Origin: Candidatus Latescibacterota bacterium
GTDB taxonomy: Bacteria; Latescibacterota; UBA2968; UBA8231
Length of the DNA: 61,725 bases
Direction of reading: 5' to 3'
Assembly (NCBI GenBank): GCA_007571365.1
Contig: RKRN01000226.1
Span: 1 to 61,725 of the forward strand
Below are positions 42,335 through 50,637 of the stretch, piece by piece. The notes under the pieces were generated by a model. It made no database searches and was not told the origin of the DNA. It worked only from the letters and a program-made list of their open reading frames with translations. The translations under genes and the position numbers were made by a program. Within the stretch, counting starts at the first letter, position 1; each line of letters begins with the position of its first letter.

Positions 42335-45160
42335 ATGACGATGGCAAGCACACAGCAAAATTGGCCCTATCCCGGGTCTCGCTGGTGGAAGTTCGACTTC
42401 CACACGCATACGCCGGCTTCCGCCGACACCTATTGGGCTCAACATGGTATTGGCCTATCGCCGCAACAATGGCTGCTCCGATACATGGCCGCCGAAATCG
42501 ATTGTGTGGCGATCACTGATCACAACAGCGGTGTTTGGGTTGATCGCCTTAAAGCCGCTTACGCGGAGATGCAAAGGCAAGCCGATGCGGGGGCACCGCC
42601 GGAAGGATTTCGAGACCTGACGCTGTTCCCGGGAGTCGAGATTTCGGTGCAGGGGGGATTCCACCTACTCGCTATCTTGGCCCCTGATACCACCACCGGC
42701 GACATCGACACCTTGGTGGGGCGAGTGGATTATGACGGAATCAAGGGAGATAGCACCGGGGTGACGCGCAAGGGTGCAGCCGAAGTGGTTTGTGCAATTA
42801 GGGCCGTCGGAGGCATTCCGATACCAGCCCATGCCGATCGGCAAGATAATAATGGCAACGGCAAGGGCCTTCTCGCCGTATGCGCCGGGACCCGTCAGTG
42901 TCAACTCGACTCCGCCGCGGTTCGCCAAGTGCTTGATACCGAATATCTGCTGGCAATGGAGTGGGAAGACATGGGGCACCCTCTGCCCATACACGTCGAG
43001 AAACGGGTCAAAAAGTTGACGCGGGTACTCGGTAGTGACTGCCACAGCTTCCAGGGCAAGAGTATTCCCGGGGCCCGGTACTCTTGGGTCAAAATGGCAG
43101 AGCCTACATTAGAGGGGTTGCGTCTTGCCCTCCTAGACGGCAACGGAATCGCGGTTCGGCGGAGCGATGACGAGGGGGAGTTCGATCCGTTTTGGAAGCC
43201 CACGCACTTCATCACCGGCATTGAAGTCGAATCTGCTCGATTTATGGGGATGGGCACCACCACACGGCTTGATCCCACTCCCTACTACAACGCTCTAATT
43301 GGTGGGCGCGGTACTGGTAAGTCCACGATTGTCCATGCGTTGCGCCTTGCGTATCGGCGCGATAAAGAGCTGCAACATTTGGGCGAAGGAACGGAGCCTT
43401 ATCGCCAGTTCAAAAGTTTTTCCCAACCTGTCAAGGGGCGCAATGGAAATGGTGGGTTGCGTGATACCACGGAGATTCGCGTGGAGCTGATGCGCGATGG
43501 TGTAGAGCACATCTTGCGGTGGCGACAAGATGGTCAAGAGGCCGTTGTCGAAGAACGAGATATGGACGGCCAATGGCAACCCGCTACGAGCCAAGAGGTG
43601 AACTCCGAGCGTTTCCCGATCCGGCTGCTTTCTCAGGGCCAGATTGCGGCCATGGCCGGCGAGAGTCGGCCGGCGTTGTTGGATGTCATTGACGACGCGG
43701 CTGACGTCGTCGGGTTACATCGCGTTTTCGACGAGATGAAAAATACCTATTTCGCACAACGGGCTAGACTGCGCGCACTGGATGGAAAATTAGCTGAGCG
43801 ACCGGAGTTGGAACGCCGGCTCAATGACTTGACCCGCAAGCTCGCAGCATTCGCACGGTCACATCACGCTGAAGTACTGAAAGCTCACCAACAGGCACTG
43901 CGTCAACGCCGGGAGATCGATACGACTGCGGAACTATTGAGCCAAATGCCTAGACGTATCACCGAGTTGGCGGAAGACCTATTACTCGACGACTGGCCAG
44001 ATGGCGTCTTCGATGCCGCACAGGATGGCGACGCCCTCGCTTGGCGGAGTGAAACCGAGCGGCTCGTGGCGGAAATGCGGGAAGCACTCACTCGTAGCAC
44101 CGATACATTTACGGACAAGGTGCAGAAGCTGCTAAAGGACGAAAGACTTAGGCAGTGGCAGCAGCGGGCCGAGAAGGCTGGATCAGACTACGAGGCCCTT
44201 CAAACGACGCTCGCCGCTCAGGGAGTGCCTGAGCCGCACGGCTTTGGGTGTTTGGAACAGGAGCGTCAGAACCTCGCAACGCAACTGAAGCAGCTCGATC
44301 AGTTGCGTCAGGATTGGACTGTCCTTAACCAAGAGAACAAAAAACAGTGGCAACGAGTGCTTGAAGCGCGCAAGGCCATCACGCGGGTACGCGCCGAGTT
44401 TGTGGCGAAAACGCTGAAAAACAACAAATTCGTGAAAATTGAAGTCGTCGGCTTCGGCTTTGAGCCTCGTCATATCGAGCACAGCCTACGTGAGGTGATC
44501 GAAGTGCCGGATGATCGTTTCGAACACGACATTCTGCGAGAGGAGGATGGCAAACCCGTTGGTGGCTTGGCCTTTGACATCGCGCAGGACGAAAATCGCG
44601 CAGCGGCACTAGATGCTGCGAAACGGCGACTGATAGAGAACTGCACTGACTTCCGTGGCCAATTCCGCAACTATCTCGAACGTAAGTACGAGAAGCCGGA
44701 GTTCTCCGATCATATCCAGTGCTGGTTCCCGGAGGATGATCTTCGGATTGAGTACAGCCGCCAAGGGGACGGCAGTGATTGGAGATTCATAACCCAAGGC
44801 TCGCAAGGACAGCGTTCGGCGGCACTACTGGCGTTCCTGCTTGCATTCGGCGATGAGCCTCTTGTATTGGATCAGCCCGAGGACGATTTGGACAACCACC
44901 TGATTTACGACTTGGTCGTACGACAGATTCGCGAGAACAAATTGCGGCGCCAACTGATCATAGTCACCCACAACCCCAATGTGATGATCAACGGGGACGC
45001 GGAAATGGTACATGCTTTCGACTTTAATGGCGGCCAATGCAGAGTCATTAGGCATGGTGCTCTACAGGAAAAAGCAGTCCGCGAAGAAGTCTGCCGAGTC
45101 ATGGAGGGCGGACGCGAGGCGTTCGCTCGGCGCTGGGAACGCTTGGGGCGAGAGATTTGA
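42335..45160 (+). CDS. TrlF-type PHP-domain and SMC-like ATPase protein
   Basis: 941 residues from ATG 42335 (GGAGG 4 nt upstream; ATG 42341 is also possible). The N-terminal PHP phosphoesterase/nuclease domain has metal ligands in DFHTHTP (H23, H25), ITDHN (D62, H63), PGVEIS, PAHAD and GSDCHS. An ABC/SMC-like ATPase follows: Walker A GGRGTGKST (~326-334), a coiled-coil insert (~460-720), signature-like QGSQGQRSAAL and Walker B LVLDQPEDD (~842), then VTHNPN. TrlF-like proteins are scattered among bacteria and are suspected of nucleic-acid-directed defence; their substrate is not established as far as I know. It sits between rpoN and a tightly linked AlbA_2 gene. Confidence 0.8.
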   Translation: MTMASTQQNWPYPGSRWWKFDFHTHTPASADTYWAQHGIGLSPQQWLLRYMAAEIDCVAITDHNSGVWVDRLKAAYAEMQRQADAGAPPEGFRDLTLFPGVEISVQGGFHLLAILAPDTTTGDIDTLVGRVDYDGIKGDSTGVTRKGAAEVVCAIRAVGGIPIPAHADRQDNNGNGKGLLAVCAGTRQCQLDSAAVRQVLDTEYLLAMEWEDMGHPLPIHVEKRVKKLTRVLGSDCHSFQGKSIPGARYSWVKMAEPTLEGLRLALLDGNGIAVRRSDDEGEFDPFWKPTHFITGIEVESARFMGMGTTTRLDPTPYYNALIGGRGTGKSTIVHALRLAYRRDKELQHLGEGTEPYRQFKSFSQPVKGRNGNGGLRDTTEIRVELMRDGVEHILRWRQDGQEAVVEERDMDGQWQPATSQEVNSERFPIRLLSQGQIAAMAGESRPALLDVIDDAADVVGLHRVFDEMKNTYFAQRARLRALDGKLAERPELERRLNDLTRKLAAFARSHHAEVLKAHQQALRQRREIDTTAELLSQMPRRITELAEDLLLDDWPDGVFDAAQDGDALAWRSETERLVAEMREALTRSTDTFTDKVQKLLKDERLRQWQQRAEKAGSDYEALQTTLAAQGVPEPHGFGCLEQERQNLATQLKQLDQLRQDWTVLNQENKKQWQRVLEARKAITRVRAEFVAKTLKNNKFVKIEVVGFGFEPRHIEHSLREVIEVPDDRFEHDILREEDGKPVGGLAFDIAQDENRAAALDAAKRRLIENCTDFRGQFRNYLERKYEKPEFSDHIQCWFPEDDLRIEYSRQGDGSDWRFITQGSQGQRSAALLAFLLAFGDEPLVLDQPEDDLDNHLIYDLVVRQIRENKLRRQLIIVTHNPNVMINGDAEMVHAFDFNGGQCRVIRHGALQEKAVREEVCRVMEGGREAFARRWERLGREI

Positions 45161-45161
45161 G

Positions 45162-46049
45162 ATGTTTGCAACACGCGGCGAACTGCTGGAGAAGATCCAC
45201 CTCGGCGAAAGCAGCTTCCTCGAACTGAAGGAGGTGCGCTTTGCTGGTAGCAAGATTCGCGGTCCAAGGCAAGACGACCTCGCCGATGAGTTGGCGTCTT
45301 TTGCCAACAGTCGCGGCGGGGTGCTGGTGCTCGGCGTACACGACACGACGCGCGAGATTGTGGGGATTCCGCAGCCGTATCTCGGTTTGGTAGAGCGTTT
45401 CGTCCACCAGCTTTGCCACGATGCCATTGAGCCGCCTATAGCTCCCATCATTGACTTGCTGCGGCTATCGGCGGCCACCGGCGAGGATGTGGCTGTTATC
45501 AAAATTGATGTGCCCCGCAGTCTTTTCGTCCACCGCAGCCCCGGCGGTTTTCTGTACCGCGTTGGCAGCACTAAGCGCGTCATGTCTCCCGAATACCTCG
45601 CTCGATTGTTCCAGCAGCGCAGTCAGGCTCGCATCATCCGCTTCGACGAGCAGGTCGTTTCCCGCGCCGGACTAGATGACTTGCAGCCAGTTCTTTGGGA
45701 GCGGTTTTTGACTCCCTTATCCCGCGACGAGCGAGATGACTTCTTGGCTAAGCTCCACATGGTACGCACGGATGACGAGGGGACGCTGAGGCCGACGGTG
45801 GCTGGCGTATTAATGGCCTACCTGCAATCGGCGAGGAATGAAATCATCACTAGTTTACTCGCTAAATGTCCGGTTCCGCCTGACGAGGAATGGCTGATGA
45901 CAGATCGCCGAACCTTGATGGACAAACGCGGAGAAGGTGTACCCATCATCATGGAAAACAGCGAGAGACTGTCTGGCAGGCTTCCAGAATACCGCCTAAT
46001 CGGCGAGTCCGAGCTCATGCTGACAATTTGGGCTGCAGATGTATCGTGA
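45162..46049 (+). CDS. AlbA_2/Schlafen-like domain protein, internally shortened
   Basis: 295 residues starting one base after the TrlF-type gene. Residues ~13-130 are an AlbA_2 (Schlafen-like) nucleic-acid-binding domain: ESSFLELKEVRF, DELASFANSRGGVLVLGV and the strand FVHRSPGGFLYRVGSTKR. Full-length relatives continue with a GHKL-like HATPase_c_4 domain containing an ALVNAVAHRDYS-type motif. Here VLMAY (216-220) runs straight into LQSARNEIITSLLAKCPVP (221-239) and DKRGEGVPIIMENS, segments that normally come after that motif, so ~120-150 residues seem deleted in frame. The ATP site is therefore probably lost. The tight spacing says it works with the ATPase upstream. Confidence 0.75.
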   Translation: MFATRGELLEKIHLGESSFLELKEVRFAGSKIRGPRQDDLADELASFANSRGGVLVLGVHDTTREIVGIPQPYLGLVERFVHQLCHDAIEPPIAPIIDLLRLSAATGEDVAVIKIDVPRSLFVHRSPGGFLYRVGSTKRVMSPEYLARLFQQRSQARIIRFDEQVVSRAGLDDLQPVLWERFLTPLSRDERDDFLAKLHMVRTDDEGTLRPTVAGVLMAYLQSARNEIITSLLAKCPVPPDEEWLMTDRRTLMDKRGEGVPIIMENSERLSGRLPEYRLIGESELMLTIWAADVS

Positions 46050-46147
46050 TACTATGGGGTTTCAGGCCGACCATTCAAGATTAACGGTGAACTGAGGCAT
46101 TGATCCGTTCCCTTGAGGATGCGGTCAGGTACAACTAAAATGACGCC

Positions 46148-46273
46148 GTGTGCCCATGCGCTATCCGGTGGACGGATCAGGAATTTGAACTGTCGGATGA
46201 TATGGCGACGCGAATCAACATTCTGTTTTATTCCGATGTGCCAGATGCGTTACTTAAGGCGTTATTGGAGTAA
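46148..46273 (+). other. Short unrecognised reading frame, possible gene remnant
   Basis: GTG 46148 opens 41 codons ending ...DDMATRINILFYSDVPDALLKALLE and TAA. The C-terminus looks protein-like (hydrophobic helix LLKALLE), but there is no SD, no ATG near the start and no recognised family. It lies in the 230-nt gap after the AlbA_2 gene, just before the convergent isomerase gene. It may be the 3' end of a lost gene. Confidence 0.25.
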
Positions 46274-46278
46274 GCCGA

Positions 46279-47532
46279 CTAGCGCAATCGTCCCACACCG
46301 TCAAAAGCCATCTCGGCTAGTGCGCCGGTTTGCTCTAGGTCGGGATGGTCGCCGAACTCTCGCAATAGGCTGGCGGATAGGTGGATGTGGCCGATGTCGA
46401 GGGTGTTTTTGATGCGGACGACGCGCGCCTGTTCGGGGTGGGCGAGGTTTTGTACCGAGAGCGCAGCCTCAATGGCCGCGCGGTCGGTTGCCATGACGAC
46501 GGGGATGTACGCGCGATTGAGGAAGGTGGTGGTGAAGACGTTGGCGTACGTGGCCTCAAAGTCGATGCGCTCGTACAGGCGGCGGGTGATGATGTCGGCG
46601 AGGCCGACGCCATTGGCGTTGCCGTGGGTTTCGTCGGTCAGATCGAGTACCGCGATGCGGGCCGCGCCCGGAGACTCTGGCTCTTTGACGCCGGGCAGAA
46701 GCATGCGGCCGACGACGTTGGTGTCCATGCCCGTGCCCGAGATATTCTTGCCGATTTGCTCGATGATCAGCAAATCAATGCCTTGGACTAAGAGGCGGGG
46801 CATGGCGCGCCGCGCTTGGGCCAAAAGCTGCGGCTCGCGGCTCGGGAACTGCTTAGGTTGCAAAGCCGCGACGCCGAGCGTCTCTTCATAGGCGTTTTCG
46901 ACGATGGCCAAGCCCATGAGGATCGGTGCTTGGTCGAGGATGCAGCGGCCCCAAGCCGGGATCAAACGGGCGAGGCTCTCGGCCCCGCCGGCGTGGGCGA
47001 TGGTCGCGCCTTTGTGGCTGCCTAGGCCAATGGTCATCATCTTCATCAGGCCGCTTTCAAAGGTTCCGCGGAAAGAGGTGTGCGGCTTGACGCGGTTGAT
47101 GAGCACCACGCCGTCGGCTTCGGTGGCGAGCCGGTTGAGCAGCACCGGGGTGCCGTCGTTGAGTTGGGCTACTTCGACGACGTCCATAGTCGCCTCGACC
47201 GGGCAACCCATGCGTGCGGCATCGAGACCGTAGCTGGCTAGCACCTGCTTTTGGCCGGCGGCCGTGGCGCCGCCATGGCCGCCCATAGCCGGCAGCAGGA
47301 AGGGCTTGCCGCCGGCCTCTTTGACGCAGTCGATGACCGTGCGGGTGATGAGCTGGATATTGGCGATGCCACGGCTGCCGCCCGTAACGGCGATTCGCGC
47401 ACCAGCGGTGATAGCGTCGGCTAGGCCGGCATCGGCTAGCTGGCGGCGGACTTGGCCAGCCACGTCGGCGAGCGAGTCGCTGGCAAAGTGCTGCTTGACC
47501 GGGGCCATTTGCGGTAGTTGCACGGCAAGCAC
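46279..47532 (-). CDS. LarA-type nickel-pincer-dependent isomerase homologue (DUF2088)
   Basis: 417 residues of the lactate racemase LarA superfamily. The N-terminal DUF2088 half has TGGSRGIANIQLITR and LLPAMGGHGGATAAGQ; the middle has INRVKPHTSFRGTFESGLMKMM with the His and Lys of the pincer-cofactor pocket. Members use a nickel-pincer nucleotide to invert or epimerise 2-hydroxy acids. It resembles the branch named group 22 in automated catalogues. Last gene of a four-gene minus-strand operon, 2 nt after the decarboxylase beta gene; GTG 47532, or ATG 47508 as alternative. No cofactor-making genes (larB, larC, larE) in the window. Confidence 0.8.
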   Translation of the reverse strand: MLAVQLPQMAPVKQHFASDSLADVAGQVRRQLADAGLADAITAGARIAVTGGSRGIANIQLITRTVIDCVKEAGGKPFLLPAMGGHGGATAAGQKQVLASYGLDAARMGCPVEATMDVVEVAQLNDGTPVLLNRLATEADGVVLINRVKPHTSFRGTFESGLMKMMTIGLGSHKGATIAHAGGAESLARLIPAWGRCILDQAPILMGLAIVENAYEETLGVAALQPKQFPSREPQLLAQARRAMPRLLVQGIDLLIIEQIGKNISGTGMDTNVVGRMLLPGVKEPESPGAARIAVLDLTDETHGNANGVGLADIITRRLYERIDFEATYANVFTTTFLNRAYIPVVMATDRAAIEAALSVQNLAHPEQARVVRIKNTLDIGHIHLSASLLREFGDHPDLEQTGALAEMAFDGVGRLR

Positions 47533-47534
47533 CG

Positions 47535-48104
47535 CTATCCCGCGCCGACTAGGGCGGCGCGCAGGCGCTGGGCGCGTGCGCCGATCGGCAAGGCCGGTTT
47601 GGGTACCGGCTCGGTGGCTGGGGCGATTTTCCAGATAAAGACGACCGGGCCTTCCTCGGCAAAGTGTTGGTCGAGCTTGGCATCGAAGTCGCGGTCGGTG
47701 TCGATGGTATAGACGCGCTGGAGGCCGGCCCCACGGCAGATTTGCTCGTAGTCGATAAAGGCCGCACCGGGCACGGGCTGGCTGCCAGTTACTTCGTACG
47801 TGCCGTTTTCAGTGATGACGAGGGTTAGATTCGCGGCCGGGCGTTGGGCCAAGGTGACGAGGACGCCCAGCGACATCAGGGTGCTGCCATCGCCGTTGAG
47901 GCACAAAACCCGGTGCTCGGGCTGGGCAATGGCCAGGCCCAGCGCAAAGTCGGCGGCGTGCCCCATGGCGCTTTCGACGTGGGCAAAATCTAGCGGGCCG
48001 TCGGAGTGCGCCGCCCAAGGCGTGGCCACGCTCATGGTGGTGACCACGACCTCGTCGGTGCGTTTAGCGGCTAGTTTTGCCAGGCAGGTGTATTTGTCGA
48101 GCAT
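47535..48104 (-). CDS. ThDP-dependent decarboxylase beta subunit (sulfopyruvate decarboxylase ComE-like)
   Basis: 189 residues, the pyrophosphate-binding half of a split ThDP enzyme. The diphosphate/magnesium motif is NGDGSTLMSLG...ENGTY (GDG...N). VVVTTMSVATPWAA and SAMGHAADFALG match the start of ComE or phosphonopyruvate decarboxylase beta parts. These enzymes decarboxylate 3-sulfopyruvate (to sulfoacetaldehyde) or phosphonopyruvate. ATG 48104 starts 1 nt after the alpha subunit stop, so the two subunits are made together. Confidence 0.8.
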   Translation of the reverse strand: MLDKYTCLAKLAAKRTDEVVVTTMSVATPWAAHSDGPLDFAHVESAMGHAADFALGLAIAQPEHRVLCLNGDGSTLMSLGVLVTLAQRPAANLTLVITENGTYEVTGSQPVPGAAFIDYEQICRGAGLQRVYTIDTDRDFDAKLDQHFAEEGPVVFIWKIAPATEPVPKPALPIGARAQRLRAALVGAG

Positions 48105-48105
48105 C

Positions 48106-48600
48106 TTACGCAGTCTCCGCGACCAGCAGCACAGCCGTTGGCAGCGAGGTCGCTTGGGCCTCGGCGAATGCGGCGTCGATTTGACCGCAGTCATCGTCTG
48201 TGTGCATGGTGCTATAGGGAATGTTCCAAGCCTTGAGAGTCGGCTCGAAGAACGTGGCGGCCGTATCGACCCGGGGGGCACTTGGAGCCATGGTCGCGTA
48301 GCCGCGGTAGCCGACGAGCATGACGAGCGGAATACCCATGTTGTAGGCCGTGCCGCGAAAGGCGTCGCCGGCCTCCAAAAAGCCCGTATTTTGGATCAGC
48401 ACCAGCGGATGGGCACCGCCCAAATACAGGCCCGAGGCCAAGCCGAACGCCTCGCCCTCGCGGCTGGTGAGGATCACTTCGATGGCGTCGTGGTCCCACA
48501 GGTGCTCGTACAGGACGCACGAGCCGTTGTCTGGGACTCCTAGCACGTGCGTAATGCCGTGCCGTTCGAGGGCGGCAATGATCTTGGCAGCGCTGAGCAC
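48106..48600 (-). CDS. ThDP-dependent decarboxylase alpha subunit (ComD-like)
   Basis: 164 residues, the pyrimidine-binding half. HGITHVLGVPDNGSCVLY at the N-terminus and TSREGEAFGLASGLYLGG with the conserved catalytic Glu are recognisable; IQNTGFLEAGDAF follows. GTG 48600 is preferred because the domain starts right there (VLSAAKIIAAL); the longer reading to 48672 overlaps the upstream gene's stop region. It follows the RidA-like gene after 4 nt and is followed by the beta subunit after 1 nt. Confidence 0.8.
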   Translation of the reverse strand: MLSAAKIIAALERHGITHVLGVPDNGSCVLYEHLWDHDAIEVILTSREGEAFGLASGLYLGGAHPLVLIQNTGFLEAGDAFRGTAYNMGIPLVMLVGYRGYATMAPSAPRVDTAATFFEPTLKAWNIPYSTMHTDDDCGQIDAAFAEAQATSLPTAVLLVAETA

Positions 48601-48604
48601 GTTA

Positions 48605-49801
48605 CTACTCGGCGAAGATCGCCCGGGAGGCGATGCCGCTCTGATGGCCTTGCTGCTGGATACCGCCGACAAATTGGGCGGTGCGGCCCGCCGGTGCGGT
48701 GCCGGCGTAGTACGCGCTGAAGGACTCGTTGAAGGCGACCAAGCCAGCGCGATTTTGCGCGGAGTCGGCCCCGGCGACGATGTAGGCGTTGTTGAAGACG
48801 CCGTCCTCTTTGAGCCCCGCGCCTCCGGCTTCCTTGATGCGGGCGTCGAGTGTGCTGAGCTGTTGGCCGGCGTCGCTGCCGCCGACGGCTGAGAGGTGAA
48901 CCTCGCGCACGCCGTGGTGGCGCAGGGCCGCCCAAGTTGCGAAGCCGTCCTCGAGCTGCCCCGAGCGGACGATTTCGACTTCGCCGGAGACCACGCGCGG
49001 CTGCGGCTCGATGATGCCGTCGAGATTGGGTATCCGCGATACCGGGTAAATCAGGCCGGCGGGCCGGTCGTCGCCGTAGTAATCGGCAAAGACTTGGCGG
49101 GTGGTCTCGATGCGCTGCCAAGTTTGGTCCGGCGCGTCGTCCACAGCCACGAGGATTTCCATGAATACGGTCTGCTTTTTGAAGTCAACGCCTTGCTCGG
49201 CAAAGGGCTTGGCGTATTGCTCGTCGAGGATGAAGCGCATTTCTTCGGCCAAGTCGTCGCCGAGCGTGGTGATCATTGCGCCGCCCCGCTGGTGCATGAC
49301 CGAGGCACCCGAGGGTTGGTGATCGACCCAAGTGCCGTAGTCGATTTTGCCGCCTTGGAGGGAAACGGTCTCGCCGGCACAAGCCTTGATTTGGACTTCG
49401 AAGAGGGCCGCTGGGTCTGGGAAGCCCTCGGGGTGCGTGAAGCGGGCCATGCGGTTGGAGCGCAAAGGGCCGCCAGTAACCGCAGCGATCATGGCTCCGT
49501 AGCAGGCGTTGAAGTCGTTTTTGCGCTGGTCGCACTCGTCGCGGTCGGCAGAGGGCGTGGTCCATAGGACGTCGGTTTTGTACACGTCCGACCAGGAGAC
49601 GCCGCAAATTTCGAGGCCCTTGTTGAGGTTTTCGATGGTGCCAAACCACTCCGAGCCGACATCGTTGGCGTATTGGGTGCCGACGTTGCCCGAAGGCTCG
49701 ACTAGGCGCACGACGTGGCCGTTGTCGTCGGTGGTGATAACTTCGGTGGGGTTGGAAAAGATGGCGATGGGGTTGTGGCGAACGATATTGACTTGGGCCA
49801 T
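48605..49801 (-). CDS. Multi-domain RidA (YjgF/YER057c)-like protein
   Basis: 398 residues, about three times a single RidA. A first RidA-like unit is clear: TIENLNKGLEICGVSWSDV, RSNRMARF and AALFEVQIKA; the central and C-terminal parts (RIETTRQVFADYYGDDRP; VAFNESFSAYYAGTAPAGRT) look like further diverged units. RidA hydrolyses reactive enamine/imine intermediates, and family members assist catabolic enzymes. First gene of the operon; ATG 49801 with GGAG just upstream and a TATAAT at 49843-49838 (no good -35). Its presence suggests the pathway generates a reactive enamine or keto acid. Confidence 0.75.
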   Translation of the reverse strand: MAQVNIVRHNPIAIFSNPTEVITTDDNGHVVRLVEPSGNVGTQYANDVGSEWFGTIENLNKGLEICGVSWSDVYKTDVLWTTPSADRDECDQRKNDFNACYGAMIAAVTGGPLRSNRMARFTHPEGFPDPAALFEVQIKACAGETVSLQGGKIDYGTWVDHQPSGASVMHQRGGAMITTLGDDLAEEMRFILDEQYAKPFAEQGVDFKKQTVFMEILVAVDDAPDQTWQRIETTRQVFADYYGDDRPAGLIYPVSRIPNLDGIIEPQPRVVSGEVEIVRSGQLEDGFATWAALRHHGVREVHLSAVGGSDAGQQLSTLDARIKEAGGAGLKEDGVFNNAYIVAGADSAQNRAGLVAFNESFSAYYAGTAPAGRTAQFVGGIQQQGHQSGIASRAIFAE

Positions 49802-49891
49802 GAGCTCCTCGATTGATTTTGTGAAAGGTTGCCGCGAATTATATAACCAAAAAATAGGCGGTCGGCCGACGATAGACAATAGGGAGGGTAC

Positions 49892-50587
49892 ATGTCCACC
49901 TGCGCCGTGCTCTTTGCCAAAAAACCAGCACCCGGAGCGGTCAAAACCCGGCTCCAGAGCCATCTGAGTGCCCATGACGCCGCACGTCTGTACGAGGCCC
50001 TGCTGCTCGATTGCGCCACTGCGCTACATGCGACACAGGCCGCTGCTAAGGTCGTGGCCTTTACGCCGGCTCATGCCGAAGACGCCCTGCGCACTCTACT
50101 GAACCCGATTGGCCTTTTTGAGTACGTGCCGCAGCCCGAAGGCGATCTAGGGCAGCGGATGGAGGGCCTGATGCAGTGGGCCTTTGCGCGGGGGGCCGAG
50201 CGGGTGGTCCTCGTCGGCTCGGACAGCCCTTCTCTGCCAGCTAGCTACATCGACGCCGGGCTGGTGCTGTTGCGCGAAAAGGAGGTAGTCTTAGGCCCGA
50301 GCACGGACGGCGGCTACTACTTGGTAGGCCGGCAAAAAGGAGAAAGCCGGATATTCCAAGACGTGGCTTGGAGCACCGAGATGGTACTGGAGCAAACCTT
50401 AGTGCGCTTGGGGCAGCAGACCCTCGGACTGCTGCCGCCTTGGTACGATGTGGATACGCCGGCTGAGGCCAGGTTCCTAAAGGTGCATCTCGAAACGCTA
50501 GCGCGGGCGGGCAGTACTCAAGGGCAGCACAGTTTGGCCGTGCTGAGCGACCTTGCCCTGCCGCTGCCCTATGACACGCCCCGTTAA
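49892..50587 (+). CDS. DUF2064 / TIGR04282-type glycosyltransferase
   Basis: 231 residues of nucleotidyltransferase-like GT-A fold. AVLFAKKPAPGAVKTRL at the N-terminus, PQPEGDLGQRM, GSDSPSLP (metal DxD-like) and GPSTDGGYYLVG are diagnostic of the DUF2064 family, whose members have been catalogued as arsenosugar or other glycosyltransferases. Donor and acceptor are unknown here. SD GGGAGG 4 nt before ATG 49892. Divergent from the RidA operon. Confidence 0.85.
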   Translation: MSTCAVLFAKKPAPGAVKTRLQSHLSAHDAARLYEALLLDCATALHATQAAAKVVAFTPAHAEDALRTLLNPIGLFEYVPQPEGDLGQRMEGLMQWAFARGAERVVLVGSDSPSLPASYIDAGLVLLREKEVVLGPSTDGGYYLVGRQKGESRIFQDVAWSTEMVLEQTLVRLGQQTLGLLPPWYDVDTPAEARFLKVHLETLARAGSTQGQHSLAVLSDLALPLPYDTPR

Positions 50588-50637
50588 TGCCAATTTGAGG
50601 CCCCGTCTTTAGAAGCGGTTGACCGCGTCTCCAGACG

